Shown in pieces: positions 12,292-23,353 of a DNA stretch of 64,000 nt. The position numbers and the translations under genes were made by a program. Below the pieces are notes generated by a model. The model was not told where the DNA came from, made no database searches, and saw only the letters and a list, made by a program, of their open reading frames with translations. The stretch is from Tricholoma matsutake (Eukaryota; Basidiomycota; Agaricomycetes; Agaricales; Tricholomataceae). The stretch covers positions 3,534,001 to 3,598,000 of the forward strand of contig AP026549.1 in assembly GCA_026075535.2 (NCBI GenBank). Direction: 5' to 3'. Positions within the stretch are counted from its first letter, which is position 1. Every line of letters begins with the position of its first letter.

Positions 12292-12574
12292 GGTGGGGAG
12301 ATGCATCGGTTTCAAGTTCCTGCGATATTCCAACACTGTTACCAACCTTTAACCTGCCTCTCATGATAGGCATGTTCTGAAGCATTGCGTTGTTGCTTCC
12401 GAGAGAGATAGGCAGTGGATGATGTTCAGAACCTCCGATTGATGATCTTGACTGTACTAAAATGGTTCATGCTCCGAGTTGTTACACAATCAATGTGCAG
12501 TAGTGTATTGAATTTTCAACAAACTGAATAGACAAGGGTTCAAGAACGATCCACAAGATATGTATAGTAGCACC
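12292..12574. other. Spacer between tandem F-box paralogues
   Basis: About 280 bp between the two minus-strand copies. It would hold the promoter of copy 1; no clear motif seen. Confidence 0.4.
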
Positions 12575-14131
12575 TCAACATAGAAAGCTGCTGCTTATGC
12601 CTTCCACTGTGTCAAAGCTCTCTCGATCAGGTCCCCTGTGCCCAGCGTGTTTGCAAACTAATACAGGAAATCTGCCTGCCAGTATTGTCTTCTCCTTTTT
12701 ATAGCACTCTAAAAGCCTGTCCAATGCATCCTGGAGATCCAAGCCTCCATTACCATGCCATTCATTGGCTTGCCATTGCTGCTTGTCGAGTGTGGTGGAT
12801 GTATGTTCACATCGAGCAAACCAGTCAGGAAAAATCAGATAGATGCATTTGATTGCAGGAAGCTGCAGCTGGGCGATGAATTCTGCAATGCCTGGCTCGA
12901 GTACAAGGGTCATCTTTTTCACCATTGGCCAGTGAATGTGATGGTTGTCCTGAGATGTTGCGTCGAGCATGTGTACACCAATTACCACTTCTTCGAGCAG
13001 CGGGAAGTCTACAAGAAAATTGTGATGGGTCCAAGCTGCATTGTGTGCGGGATACAATGCAGGGGTCTCGAGGGCTGACAGGATGCATGATGGAGTTTTA
13101 AAAATTAAATGCTTTAAATGGGATCCAAATGTGCTCCATGTGAAATTGATATATCTTGAGTCACCAAGGTCAAACTGGGCATGTTCAAAGAGAGGTGCAA
13201 ATATCTGTATTTCAGGAGCAGAGGTGCCAATATGAAAATGCCCCGAGATGCGAAGGAGAATGGTAATGGGGTTGGGAAAGATGAATGTGCAAATCCCGTG
13301 GAAGTAGTTTGATTTGCAAAGCAATTCCAAGTATGTAAGGGTTTGGGAAATGCTGGAGAAGTTTGCGAAGATGGCCACTCTACCCCATAAGACACTTTGC
13401 ATAGTATCCATTAAAATTGCAGACATCGCAAAATTCAACTCCAACCTTTGTAGCACTTGTAGCTCTGCAACGCATATGGAGCATATGGTGTTTGTGTAGA
13501 GGTGAAGATGCTTGAGTCGAGGAGCACGAATTACAAAAACAGAGGATGGAGGATTGACTCTTCCTTCGTGGAATGATCGCTCTTGTTCCTTGACAGTGAG
13601 GTGGAGGTGAGTAAGATTTGGGAAACTGCATCGCACAAGGTGGATGCATTGGGACATAACCTTCATGTGCAGGCAATCGAGCATTCTGGAGACCCCGTAC
13701 ATCTTGAGTGAGCTGAACATGGATGTGATGTTCCCATCATCGAATGCTTCCTTGCAGTTTCCTGATAAATAGATTCCCAGGGTGACAGGTAGAGATTTGG
13801 ATGATACAGTACTGCAAAGCAGGTTTTCCCAGTTACGCAGTATCTGCAGAGTTGCCTCAAATGTTCTGCATCGATTACCTGCGATGGCTTCAAACCTAAT
13901 TGAAAATTCTTCAAATGGGTTGGGCTGGGTTCACATGATCGATTGGAAGAGATGGCATGTATGAAAGAGCACAAGCCAATGCAAACGGAGTGTGGAGTGC
14001 AGAACATTAGGGTGATGGGCCAAATCTATAATGCTCAACCATAATATCTCGTCGAACAGCTCGTAACACAACCCCCTGTAAGGTTGACTAGATAGACGAG
14101 GAAAGTTGTGCAATTCACCAGAGGTCATCAT
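12575..14131 (-). pseudogene. F-box/LRR-like protein, disrupted copy 2
   Basis: The start is placed at the adjacent ATG codons 14131/14128 because they lead into the F-box-like segment GLCYELFDEILWLSIIDLA; the frame itself is open back to 14245. A single TGA at 13933-13931 interrupts it. The same frame then continues without a break through NPFEEFSIRFEAIAGNRC, NWENLLCSTVSSKSLPV and the leucine-rich part ending at 12575. Leucine-rich strands include CSFPNLTHLHLTV, RAPRLKHLHLYTNTI and WPMVKKMTLVLEPGIAEFI. The order of segments matches copy 1, so the pair is a tandem duplication. The only visible lesion is one stop codon, so this copy may be recently lost, or translation may start downstream (ATG 13720). 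Confidence 0.7.
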
Positions 14132-14245
14132 CGCTGCACCAGGGACAGTTGCGTGCAATGTGAGATAGACTTGAACAAGACTCGAATTGAACTTCCTGAC
14201 AGTACTTCGCATGAACTTTAATTTAACTCTGTAAAACACAAACAC

Positions 14246-15321
14246 TGATGAAGCATGCCATTTGATTTCTCAAATCAGATAATGCCTCGGATGGGCGGGT
14301 ATAAGCACTCCTTCCTTTTGTTCAACCTTGGAGCAACGAAACAGATAAGAATCTGCTTCGAATTCTTCCGAATGGCCCGTTGAATGCGACATGTGACACA
14401 TCACATTCAAGTTCATTGCATTTTCCCACCAAATCTTGAAGCCTTTCTCGCCATCAATCCCAACCTTGCTGCTAAAATATTGATCTTGCTCGTTTGCTCG
14501 GCTTTCTTTCTCACAATGCTGGAACCCTTGAGTTTCACATGGACAGCGCCCAACCACTGTATCCAATTGTGAGTACTCAGGTTCATTTAAAAATCCTTTT
14601 TTTTTGACCCATGCCTTGCTTGAATGTTATGCAGCAAAACCTTCATATCTAGTGGGACAGCAACATGTCAATATTCAACAAAGTTATGGTTCAATGGATG
14701 TCTCCTTTCCTCCCTGTCATATATAACAACTGACCAATTTTTGTAACAGAACCTATATTCCGAGCCTATGCAGGTTGCACTTCCTGTTACTTCTCTTTGT
14801 GGAATGCCTGGGGTGGCACTTCGCCCTATCCTTGTGTCTCGCTTGCAAGATATATCCGCAGCTCAGCTGTATTTCGATGACCTCATTGGGGACTTGCCCT
14901 GTAATGGAAATGCACTGCTTGTCGATGGCATATTCCCATGCTATATTTATGGGTTTATGTGCAATTCAAAGTTAATGTTTTACAATATATTTTGTGCCAT
15001 CTTTTGTTTTCTTTTACGACTCATCCTTTGTTTTACAAAGAGCCAATATTTCGGACTGATGCACTTGTACTACTGTGATCTTTTCATGTCCACCATACTG
15101 GCATCTTGTGTTCCTCATAAAAATGTGCGTGTCCTTTCTTATCTTGTATCTATGCATGCTATGCGCCACACGATGTTAAAACATGATTTCTTTGCATGTA
15201 TTATGTCCTTTTTCTCTGTGCGCATAAAGCTGTCTTCTGAATTGAAGCAGTGTCTCTGTGATGCGAAGTCCATGGCTGCTCAAGTACAGATCCTATACCA
15301 TTCCCAGACTTTCTTACCCCT
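14246..15321. other. Unassigned stretch between F-box gene and Helitron
   Basis: Two opposing frames cover 14270-14570 (minus 98 aa, plus 62 aa); neither shows a known domain. A GTGAGT donor follows the plus frame at 14571. A plus frame at 14768-15337 is T-rich and hydrophobic and is probably not coding. The left end of the Helitron should lie here but was not identified. Confidence 0.4.
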
Positions 15322-17388
15322 GTGTTTTTCGCTCTGATGGCTTTTCCTTTTCGCTTGTTTTGCCAGTTACATCGTATATCGTCTGTTTATAGACCTCACA
15401 CTTGGTCATTAGTTCTTCCTCTCTGCCCACAGCAGTTGATGATCAGTAATAATTATACTCATGCAATTAGATCCTCTGACTGTGGTAGTGGTAGGCAGTA
15501 TGTCTTTGCACATGCAGCTATTGGCCCATATATTGTTGCATGTCATGATGATATCCCCTGTGACAGTGGATTCAATTATGTTGATCATGTTGATAGTGCT
15601 GGGCTACTGGCATATCTGGTTCATGAGAACTTTGTACATGCTAATGTGCCCCTGCAGGATATCCTCCCTCATGTGTCCCTTCGAATGGGTCTTAAGATCG
15701 CATGGTTGCACCATATTTCTGTAGGCTCACATGTCACAAAGTCTGATTTTGTTCGTTACTTTGACAGCCACAGCTGTGCATCTTGTAACTTGTACTCAAG
15801 TGTTTTCTCTATTGTCCAGTCAAGTGCTGTAAAGGACGAAAACTGCAAACATGCTTCAAGACTTAATCTCAATCAATCTGCACCACTCAATAATGTGGGT
15901 GATGTGAAAAATAATGTGGTATTGCCTATTTCTGCACAATACTCAGATCTCTTGCAAACAAATACTGCACAATGGGTTGAACCAGTTATTGAGCCTGCCC
16001 CATTTCCTCCTGCACCACTGGAACAAGATCTGTCCCACAGGATTATCAGTGATTTCTGTGCAAATTCTTACCCATCATCTTTGGAGGAGGCAGGTTGTGC
16101 TGTGTGTCGGAAGTTGTGTCCTGTGAAGCAGCTTTCTAAACTAAAGGCAATTAAAAACTTACTCCATGTGCTCCATGCTCCTGGTATTACTAGAGTTAAA
16201 CATTCAAAAAATACACAGCCAATATGTGAGTTCAAAGGCCCCGTGTTAGACCACAGTTGTAATCGTGTTTGTGATAGCTGCAGACTGCAATTGCAAAAAG
16301 GAAAGGTTCCTCATCTTGCTTTAGCAAATGGTTTATGGTTGGGAGCAATTCCTGAAGAACTGTCATGTCCTGGATTTGTAGAGAGATTGCTAATTGCACA
16401 TGTGCGTGCCAACAGTTGCTTTGTCCAGGTTGCTTCCTTGGGGTTGAGGAAAATGGCATCACATGTAATAACATTTGAATCCCCTGTTCCTAAGGTTTAC
16501 CACCGTCTTCCTCCACCTGTGGAGGACCTTGATGAGGTGCTTGCAGTTTTGTTTACTGGCCCATGTAAGCCAACAGAGAAAGAATACCAATGTACTCCAC
16601 TCTTGGTCAGAAGAAAACAGGTAGCTGATGCACTGGAGTGGCTAAAATTAAACCACTCTGATTATGCAGATCTTGAGATAGCATATGATGAACTTAATCG
16701 TTATTCTGAAAAAAGCCCACCTGTTTCTGTTGAATACCAGTATTTAATAACCAATAAGGTGGAAGAAGGAACAAGTGTGTTTGATGGTGCTCTTGATGAT
16801 GGTGTAGAGGAAGGTGATTGCCCTTTTGTGGTTCATGGTATAACTGGTGATCAGTACAACACCAAGACAATCAATGCACTGAAGGGTATTGCCTTGCACC
16901 ACTGGAACAACCATGGGGGTGCACTGTCAGTGTCCCATGATGCATCCCCCCAATCCATCTATAATAATCCAAATTTATACCCACAGATATTTCCTTGGCT
17001 ATTTCCATATGGTTTGGGAGGGATTGGAGCAACACCATTGTCTGATAAGGCTCACAAACAGCACTTGTTAATGTATCATGACAAGCGCTTCCAGAGGGAT
17101 ATATGTTTCCTATTTGTTGCCTTCAGTCATGAACAGATCAGTGCATGCACAACAGGAGGTTTTTTGCTTGCAGATAAAAATAACTTTGGTGAAATTGCAC
17201 AGAGGCTTCTAAGTGTAAACCAAGATGTGTTGGAAGATCTAGCCAAGAGAATGTCTGAAGGTGAAATGGTCAAACCTTCTACAGAAGATGAGAAAAAGTG
17301 CTTCCAGCTAATCTGTGACCTTGATCATGTTGATGGAAAAGTTAGTGGTTCAATTACAAGCAAAAAATATATGCGTAGTGAAATATGA
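15322..17388 (+). pseudogene. Helitron protein, N-terminal part (DUF6570-like and start of Rep region)
   Basis: The frame opens before the conserved part, which begins around IVACHDDIPCDSGFNYVDH (15531 onward). A cysteine-rich region follows (AGCAVCRKLCPVKQLSKL, then DHSCNRVCDSCRLQLQKG), then ANGLWLGAIPEELSCPGF, typical of DUF6570. After that come VEYQYLITNKVEEG and the start of the Helitron-like N domain (NPNLYPQIFPWLFPYGLGG, MYHDKRFQRDICF). It ends at TGA 17386-17388 in the motif SEI*SMIAYMG, where related elements have Trp, so this is TGG to TGA. Reading resumes in the same frame at 17389. The first 40 or so residues are doubtful. Confidence 0.85.
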
Positions 17389-17391
17389 TCC

Positions 17392-18810
17392 ATGATAGCA
17401 TACATGGGTGCTTCCATTTGGTATATTACATTATCTCCTGCTGATAACAAGCATCCAATCTGCCTCTATTTTGCTGATGACAGTGAAGAGATGAATATTG
17501 AGCTATTATGGTCAGAAGATGAGTGCTATTGTCTGATTGCAAACAATCCAGTTGCAGGTGCATGGTTTTTCCACTTTATGGTTGAAATGTTTATTGAGCA
17601 TGTTCTGGGGGTAGGGTCTGATCACCAAGGTCTGTATGGAGATACTTCTGGCTATTATGGAACGGTTGAGCAACAAGGTCGACTAACCTTGCATCTCCAT
17701 ATGTTGCTGTGGATCCAGGGCACCCTTTCTCCAGATGAAGTTTGGTCTAGAATCCTCAAGCCAGACTCTGAATTTCGCTGTAAGCTTGTTGAGTATCTAG
17801 AAAGTTGTCATGCAGGTGAATTTTTATCAGCAGATGCTGATGAAGTGCAGGCCACTGTGAATATTGCCTCAGAGAGTGAAGGATATCAAAACCCAACTGA
17901 AACATTGCCTGAGCCTCTACCACCACATTGCCCTAATTCACCTTGCAAAGCTTGTGACAATTGTGCCTTGCTAACAGGGTGGTGGTCAAGATTTAGAGCC
18001 ACTGTTAATGATATTATATTGAAGTCCAATGTTCACAAGTGTTCAACAAATAAAAATAAGGATGGTTCTCAGAACAAGCCTTGCCCCTACAAGGGATGCC
18101 TTGACAATATATGGGGAAAATGTAAGGCTAGATTTCCTAGGCCAGTTTTTGCTGAAACAGAGTTTGAAAATGAAACTGGTGGCATCAATGTTAAGAAAAA
18201 AGAATCATGGCTCAATACATTCACTTATGTTGTAACATACTTGTTCAGATGCAACACTGATGTCACCAGCTTGGGGTCTGGCACTGCAATTAAGGGTGTT
18301 CTTCTATATGTCTCAAACTATGTCACTAAGCCTGCATTGAAAACTCATGTTATTTTTGACACAGTTCACTCAATGTTTCAGAGGAATACTGAAATGATTG
18401 CAGGTGATGATTCACGCAAAGATAAGGCTCACAAACTGATGACAAAGATTGTTAATTCTCTGAGTGCAAAAATGGAAATGGGTTCACCAATGATATGCAT
18501 GTATCTTCTTGGAAATCCTGACCATTATACAAATCAGCTGTTTGTCCCATTTTACTGGCAGTCCTTTGTCTATGAGGCCAGAAAGCCATGGAATCAGAAA
18601 TCTTTGAGCTCAGATAGCACCAAGTTAGATGACACCAGTTCTACCAACACATGTAAAACTGAATATGAGCGCCCTGAAAGAGTAACCTTATTTAAGCATA
18701 ATGGACAAGTTATTGGTCTATCTCCAGTTCAAGATTATATGTATCACTCTGCTGAACTTCATAATATGTCCTTGTATGACTGGATCTCAAGATATCAGTG
18801 TGAAAAGTGA
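17392..18810 (+). pseudogene. Helitron Rep (HUH endonuclease) segment
   Basis: Continues the same frame as the previous segment. GRLTLHLHMLLWIQG carries the HxH pattern of the HUH Rep nuclease. GVLLYVSNYVTKPALKTH contains tyrosines at the position of the catalytic tyrosine motif. The Rep domain nicks and joins DNA during rolling-circle transposition. The segment ends at TGA 18808-18810 after RYQCEK, where an arginine codon CGA would be expected. Several other positions show Cys or Gln where relatives have Arg, which fits C-to-T change at CpG. Confidence 0.85.
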
Positions 18811-19509
18811 ACAACTAGAAAGAAGAAGGCCATTCCTGTAGAAGATGAGGTTAAAGCTGACTCAGAGGTAGATAGCAATAATGGTTCTTCTGTGAAGCAT
18901 GGAAGTGGCACTGGTGATTGTGTTGGTAAAAAAAGCTCAAAGACCACTCTTCTTATATTTCTCATGGACCACCCATTAGCAGAAACCCATGGTGCACGCA
19001 AACTAAAGAAAATATGAGTTCCAAACTTTATAGGTCAAACTTTGCCTCGGTGTGATCAAGGAGATCGTGAGTACTATTGTTCCACCATGCTGACATTGTT
19101 CAAGCCCTGGAGAAGTGGTTTAGATCTCAAAGATGGAAAAAGCTCATGGGATGAGACCTTTTTAACCCATACATTTTCAGCCCACCACATAGAATTGATG
19201 AAAAATATGAACATTCGATATGAATGTCTGGATGCCAGAGATGATTTTCATGCACAAATGAAAAAAGGTGCTGCATCAATCCCTAGTCAGTGGGGTGAGC
19301 TAGGTAGTCAATTATTCCAGGACTTGGACCAATTGGCTATTGAGGATGCCATAAATGGGCCAAGTGAAAGAAGTCCTGTCTTTGATAATTTTTCAATATC
19401 ACCTATTATGGGTAAAAAAGCCAGGGCACGCATTGGATTGATGACTGATATGAGGAGAATGCTGTCAAAGTTAAGTTGGACTGATTGTCAGCCAGTCCAG
19501 ATGATTTGA
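18811..19509 (+). pseudogene. Helitron Rep-helicase linker segment
   Basis: Same frame as upstream. A lysine-rich linker leads to FLMDHPLAETHGARK, then TGA at 19015-19017, and continues as VPNFIGQTLPRCDQGDREYY and NIRYECLDARDDFHAQMKKG. A one-base shift near 19495 moves the coding frame to the next segment, since the frame at 19485 continues as DDLNINPPAIDTEQT. Confidence 0.8.
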
Positions 19510-20042
19510 ATATCAATCCACCAGCCATTGATACTGAACAGACAGCTGCCCAATGGAGATCCATTGTGACCAACAAACACATGGAAATATTGGAAGAATG
19601 GGCACAACATTTACCACCCAGCACTAGCTCTGGAACAGGCACTGGTTCCTTCATCCCCAATGATGTTTGTGTGGTTGATAAGTCATACATGAGCCACTCA
19701 TTCTTTTCTAAAGAATGGCAAGAAGCTATTGAAACCATTTCTACACAATTTAAATTGAACAAGGAACAATATTGTGCATTTCATATTGTAGCAAACCATG
19801 CATGCAGTCCTGATTCTGAGCAGCTAAAGATGAACATTGCAGGGATGGCAGGAACAGGTAAAACACAGGTACTGAAAGCTCTGGTTGAATTTTTTAAATT
19901 TTGCAAGGAGTCTCACCATTTTGTCATTGTTGCACCAACTGGAAGTGCAGCTGCTCTATTAAAAGGCTCTACTTACCACTCCATGTTTGGAATCAATAGT
20001 GATGGAAAGAAAACATCAAATATTCAACTAGCACAAGTATGA
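19485..20042 (+). pseudogene. Helitron PIF1-type helicase, N-terminal part (Walker A)
   Basis: Contains KLNKEQYCAFHIVANHAC, the Walker A motif GMAGTGKTQ (19844-19870) that binds ATP phosphates, and VAPTGSAAALLKGSTYHSMF, all standard for the PIF1/RRM3-like helicase of Helitrons. Ends at TGA 20040-20042 after NIQLAQV; the frame resumes immediately as SRLEGVHYVFLDK. Confidence 0.9.
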
Positions 20043-20057
20043 TCCAGGTTAGAAGGA

Positions 20058-21374
20058 GTGCATTATGTGTTCCTTGATAAGGTGTCAGTGCTTTCATGTC
20101 GGGATATGTATCTCATAAGTGCAAGATTAGCACAGGTCTTGAACAACTTTGATGCTCCATTTGGGGGTCTAAACATGATTTTTGCTGGTGATTTTGCTCA
20201 GTTACCACCTGTGATAGATCAAGAACATGCATCACTATATAGCTGCACTGTGGGGGAAAATGCTGTTTCACTTCGTGAACAAGAGGCAGCCATTGGTAAG
20301 GCCTTGTGGCACCAAGTAACAACAGTTGTAATCCTTTGCCAGAACATGAGGCAGCGAACACAGTCCTTGGACGATGCCAAATTCAGACAGGCATTGGAAA
20401 ACATGCACTACAAGGCATGCACCCCTGCTGACCTAACCTTTCTTCAATCTCATGTATCTAGTAAGCTCCCAGGTCGTTCATGTGTGACTGAGAAACAATT
20501 TAGAAATGTATCCATTATAACAACTCTCAATTCACAAAAGGATGAAATAAACAAGCTTGGAGGTGAGAGGTTTGCAGCTGAGACAAAGCAATGCCTCACT
20601 CACTTTTATTCTATTGACAGTATTCCATCCAATAGTTCTGAAGAAGATGGAGAGAAGTGCAAGGCTTTCACAGGTTATATGTGTTCTGTTAAAGGTGCCG
20701 AGATTTCAGATTGCATTCAAGAAGCACTGTGGGAACAACCTACCTGTGCAAACACAAAGCTCATTCCAGGAAAGCTGTCTATATGCATTGGTATGCCAAT
20801 TATGATTCATAACAATGCTGCTACAGAGATGTGCATCACAAAGGGCCAAGAGGCAATTGTATATGCATGGAATTTACACAAGGGTCAGAATGATAAGGAT
20901 GTGTTGGATACTCTGTTTGTTCAACTTGTTAATCCCACAACTCCTGTCAATCTTGATGGTCTACCACTAAATGTTGTCCCACTCACAAGAACCAGTGTTA
21001 CTACAAGTTGCAGGTTGCCAGATGACACATCTATTACTGTGTCAAGAAATCAAGTTGAGGCCCTCCCTAATTTTGCAATGACAGACTATGCATCTCAGGG
21101 AAAGACACGTCCTTTCAATGTTGTTGACCTTACTGAATGTTGCTCCCACCAAGCTTATTACACAGCACTGTCAAGAAGCTCAACTGCAACTGGGACTCTT
21201 ATCCTCACTAGCTTTCATCCAAGCAAGATTACTGGTGGTGCATCAGGTGCCCTCCGTCAAGAGTTTCATGAGCTTGAGCTCTTAGACAACATTACCAAAC
21301 TGAGGTTTGAAGACAAGCTACCCAAGAATATTGCAATGGCAGATCATAGAAATACTTTAATTGATTTATTCTGA
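20058..21374 (+). pseudogene. Helitron PIF1-type helicase, C-terminal part
   Basis: Walker B normally reads DEVSML in this family; here it is FLDKVSVLSC, with Glu replaced by Lys (GAG to AAG), which should abolish ATP hydrolysis. Other motifs are intact: FAGDFAQLPPVI, LCQNMRQRTQ, ALPNFAMTDYASQGKTRP and YYTALSRSST. The frame stops at TGA 21372-21374 after TLIDLF, where relatives have Arg, then continues to about 21480. The helicase is therefore dead twice over. Confidence 0.9.
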
Positions 21375-21481
21375 GAATATAAAGGCAAGAACTATGTACC
21401 ATCTACAACTCATGCTGCTATACACTGGAGTAAGTCTGACCCATTTCTGGAATGGCAAGGTACCAAAATTGACTGGCAAAT

Positions 21482-22501
21482 AATAGAAATGCACCCAAGG
21501 TACCAGATACTTCTCACATTGTTTCAATGCCAAAGGTACCAGGTGACTTTCAAAGCAGGGCTGTCCAGCTCAAGCGGAAAAGTTTGTACATGATTCCTGC
21601 TGATAGCAAGCCAAACATAAAGAGGGTAAAATTTGACCAGCCTGAGAATCCTTCACCAACCATGCAGCTGAGTATACCTGTGGGCACACAGCGGCAAAGC
21701 AACAGTTGTGCATATGATGCTGTAGTAACAGTCCTTTTTAACATATGGCAGGAAAAACCAGAATCTGTAACTGCAGATTGGCATGAGTTCCATTCTGATC
21801 TTTTGGACTCACTGACACAAAGATTTCATAGACTCAGCAGCATGCCAGTTGTCAGTCCTACTTCTTTTAGTGCCCAGTTTACTTTGGAAAAGATCAGAGA
21901 TTCCTTCAGGCAACATCTGGCCAAAATCTCACCTGAAGTCACCTTTGGCAGGTATACAAGTGTTCATTCCATTTTCGAACAAATTCTCAAGACTCAGGCT
22001 ACTGCTCCTGTCATTGTTGCAGACATTACCTGCCCAAATGGACACAATGTTGACAGAAACAGATCACCCACCTGCAATGGTGAAGTGATTGTATTTGGCA
22101 GACCAGGATTAAGTCTGCAAGCCTGCCTGGATGACTTTGTCCTTACCTTACATACCAGATGTCCCACCTGTAGTAGTTATTTGTCCCATACATCCACTTT
22201 TGCTCAAACTCCACCATTACTTGCGTTTGACTTGGGCAATAACTTTGATTCTACAATATGCATGGATCCTGTGCTTGAAATCAGCTGTCAGGGTTCCCAT
22301 GTTTGCTACGTTCTCAAAGGAGTAGTGTACCTTGCCAATGAACATTTTACTGAGCGTGTCATTACTGATACTGGCATGGTCTGGTACCACGATGGACTGT
22401 TCACTGGCTGCTCTTGTGTATACAACTCTCAGGATGTAACAGCAATTGTGACAGAAAATGCTGTTATGGCTGTGTACAGACGTGACACCCACACCTCCTG
22501 A
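21482..22501 (+). pseudogene. Helitron C-terminal cysteine-protease-like (USP-like) domain
   Basis: After a frameshift near 21480 the coding frame runs to TGA at 22499-22501. A linker with a basic patch (QLKRKSLY) precedes TQRQSNSCAYDAVVTVLFNI, a candidate Cys box of a ubiquitin-specific protease. Two CxxC-type pairs follow (ADITCPNGHN, LHTRCPTCSSYL), then LLAFDLGN. A candidate His box, YLANEHFTERVIT, is followed by GMVWYHDGLFTGC, resembling the HxxxxV...WYxxDD end of USP proteases. Known peptidases in other Helitrons are mostly OTU or Ulp1 type. Assignment is by motif order only; a Zn-binding cysteine-protease fold of another clan is possible. I recall a comparable tail in other basidiomycete Helitron proteins. 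Confidence 0.6.
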
Positions 22502-22538
22502 GAACTCGGATATGCCATGTGAAGCAGCGGCCCTCTAG

Positions 22539-23353
22539 CGCAAGTTACAGTATAGATTGTTTTCATGAATTCCTCAATGGAATATGAATTAAGAATGCAG
22601 ACTCAGAAGAACATGGAAGTAGATGGATAAATATAAATCAACATGAACTTCAAACTCCTTAACATCAATACATAAAAGCTTCCAGGGCCCCACCCCACCA
22701 TAATACCCTGTCAGCTCCTCTGACATTAATTCTGCCTTTATAGATGATGAATCATGATTGTTTGTTTGGAAGCATGGAAAGAAAATGTTCCATTTGAAAC
22801 TGAAGCAATCTACTCAGGATGGATAATCTTGAAAAGGACATGATGTCAATGTGTACTACTCACTTGCTTCTGGTCCAAACCAATCCTCCACAAGGACCTC
22901 GAGCCTCTCCCTCCCTATCTGGTCACTCCCATGGGCAGGATACAACCACCATTAATAACTTTATGTTTAGCAGCAGCCAACATCCAAAATGAAGCATGAT
23001 GAAAGCTCTGTTGCAATCATAGATGGCCCAGGGTGTTGGCAGGACTTTGATAACCTATGACACAGGATACAGATGGAAGAGTATCTACATGAAAGTCTTT
23101 AGCAATTAAGAGTGTCTGAGAGGGTGAGGTTCCCTAACTTGACCACAGCATATTGTTGCTTAAGAAATGTCAGTTGAGAGGACAACATGCAGATGGTAAC
23201 ATAAGATCACAAAAATGGACAGTTTCAGTCCTCACCAAAAGTAGCATTGGCCTGAGGCATGATAAGAATGAATGTTCATAAAGAGAGTTGAAATGAGGCA
23301 CACTCAGGCCAGTGGCTGTATTGAACAAAATCACCATTGGTATAGTGTACAAG
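22539..23353. other. AT-rich stretch without gene
   Basis: No frame with recognisable domains. It lies between the Helitron remnant and hAT MITE copy B. Non-coding repeat-derived DNA is likely. Confidence 0.5.

Larger units (their letters stand above)
15322..22501 (+). mobile_element. Helitron (Rep/PIF1 helicase type), decayed
   Basis: One long plus-strand coding region in order: an N-terminal DUF6570-like region with cysteine pairs, a Helitron-like Rep domain with a HUH-type motif, a PIF1-family helicase, and a C-terminal cysteine-protease-like domain. Helitrons move by rolling-circle replication using Rep and helicase. The reading is broken by TGA at 17386, 18808, 19015, 20040 and 21372 and by frameshifts near 19495 and 21480. 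All five stops are TGA, and those with a recognisable family residue fit Arg CGA or Trp TGG. CG dinucleotides are strikingly rare. Ends were not resolved: a CTAG lies at 22535-22538 but no clear 3' hairpin precedes it. Confidence 0.9.

Noticed and set aside
14270..14566. 98-aa minus-strand frame near the F-box copy 2
   Set aside because: An opposing plus frame covers the same bases, there is no known motif, and no splice link to the F-box frame was found.
14768..15337. 189-aa frame upstream of the Helitron
   Set aside because: T-rich, Cys/Phe/Leu-rich translation without recognisable domain, overlapped by another frame. More likely non-coding 5' region.
22535..22538. CTAG as the Helitron 3' terminus
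   Set aside because: No convincing 16-20-nt hairpin just upstream, and the next base is C rather than T. Kept only as a weak candidate.
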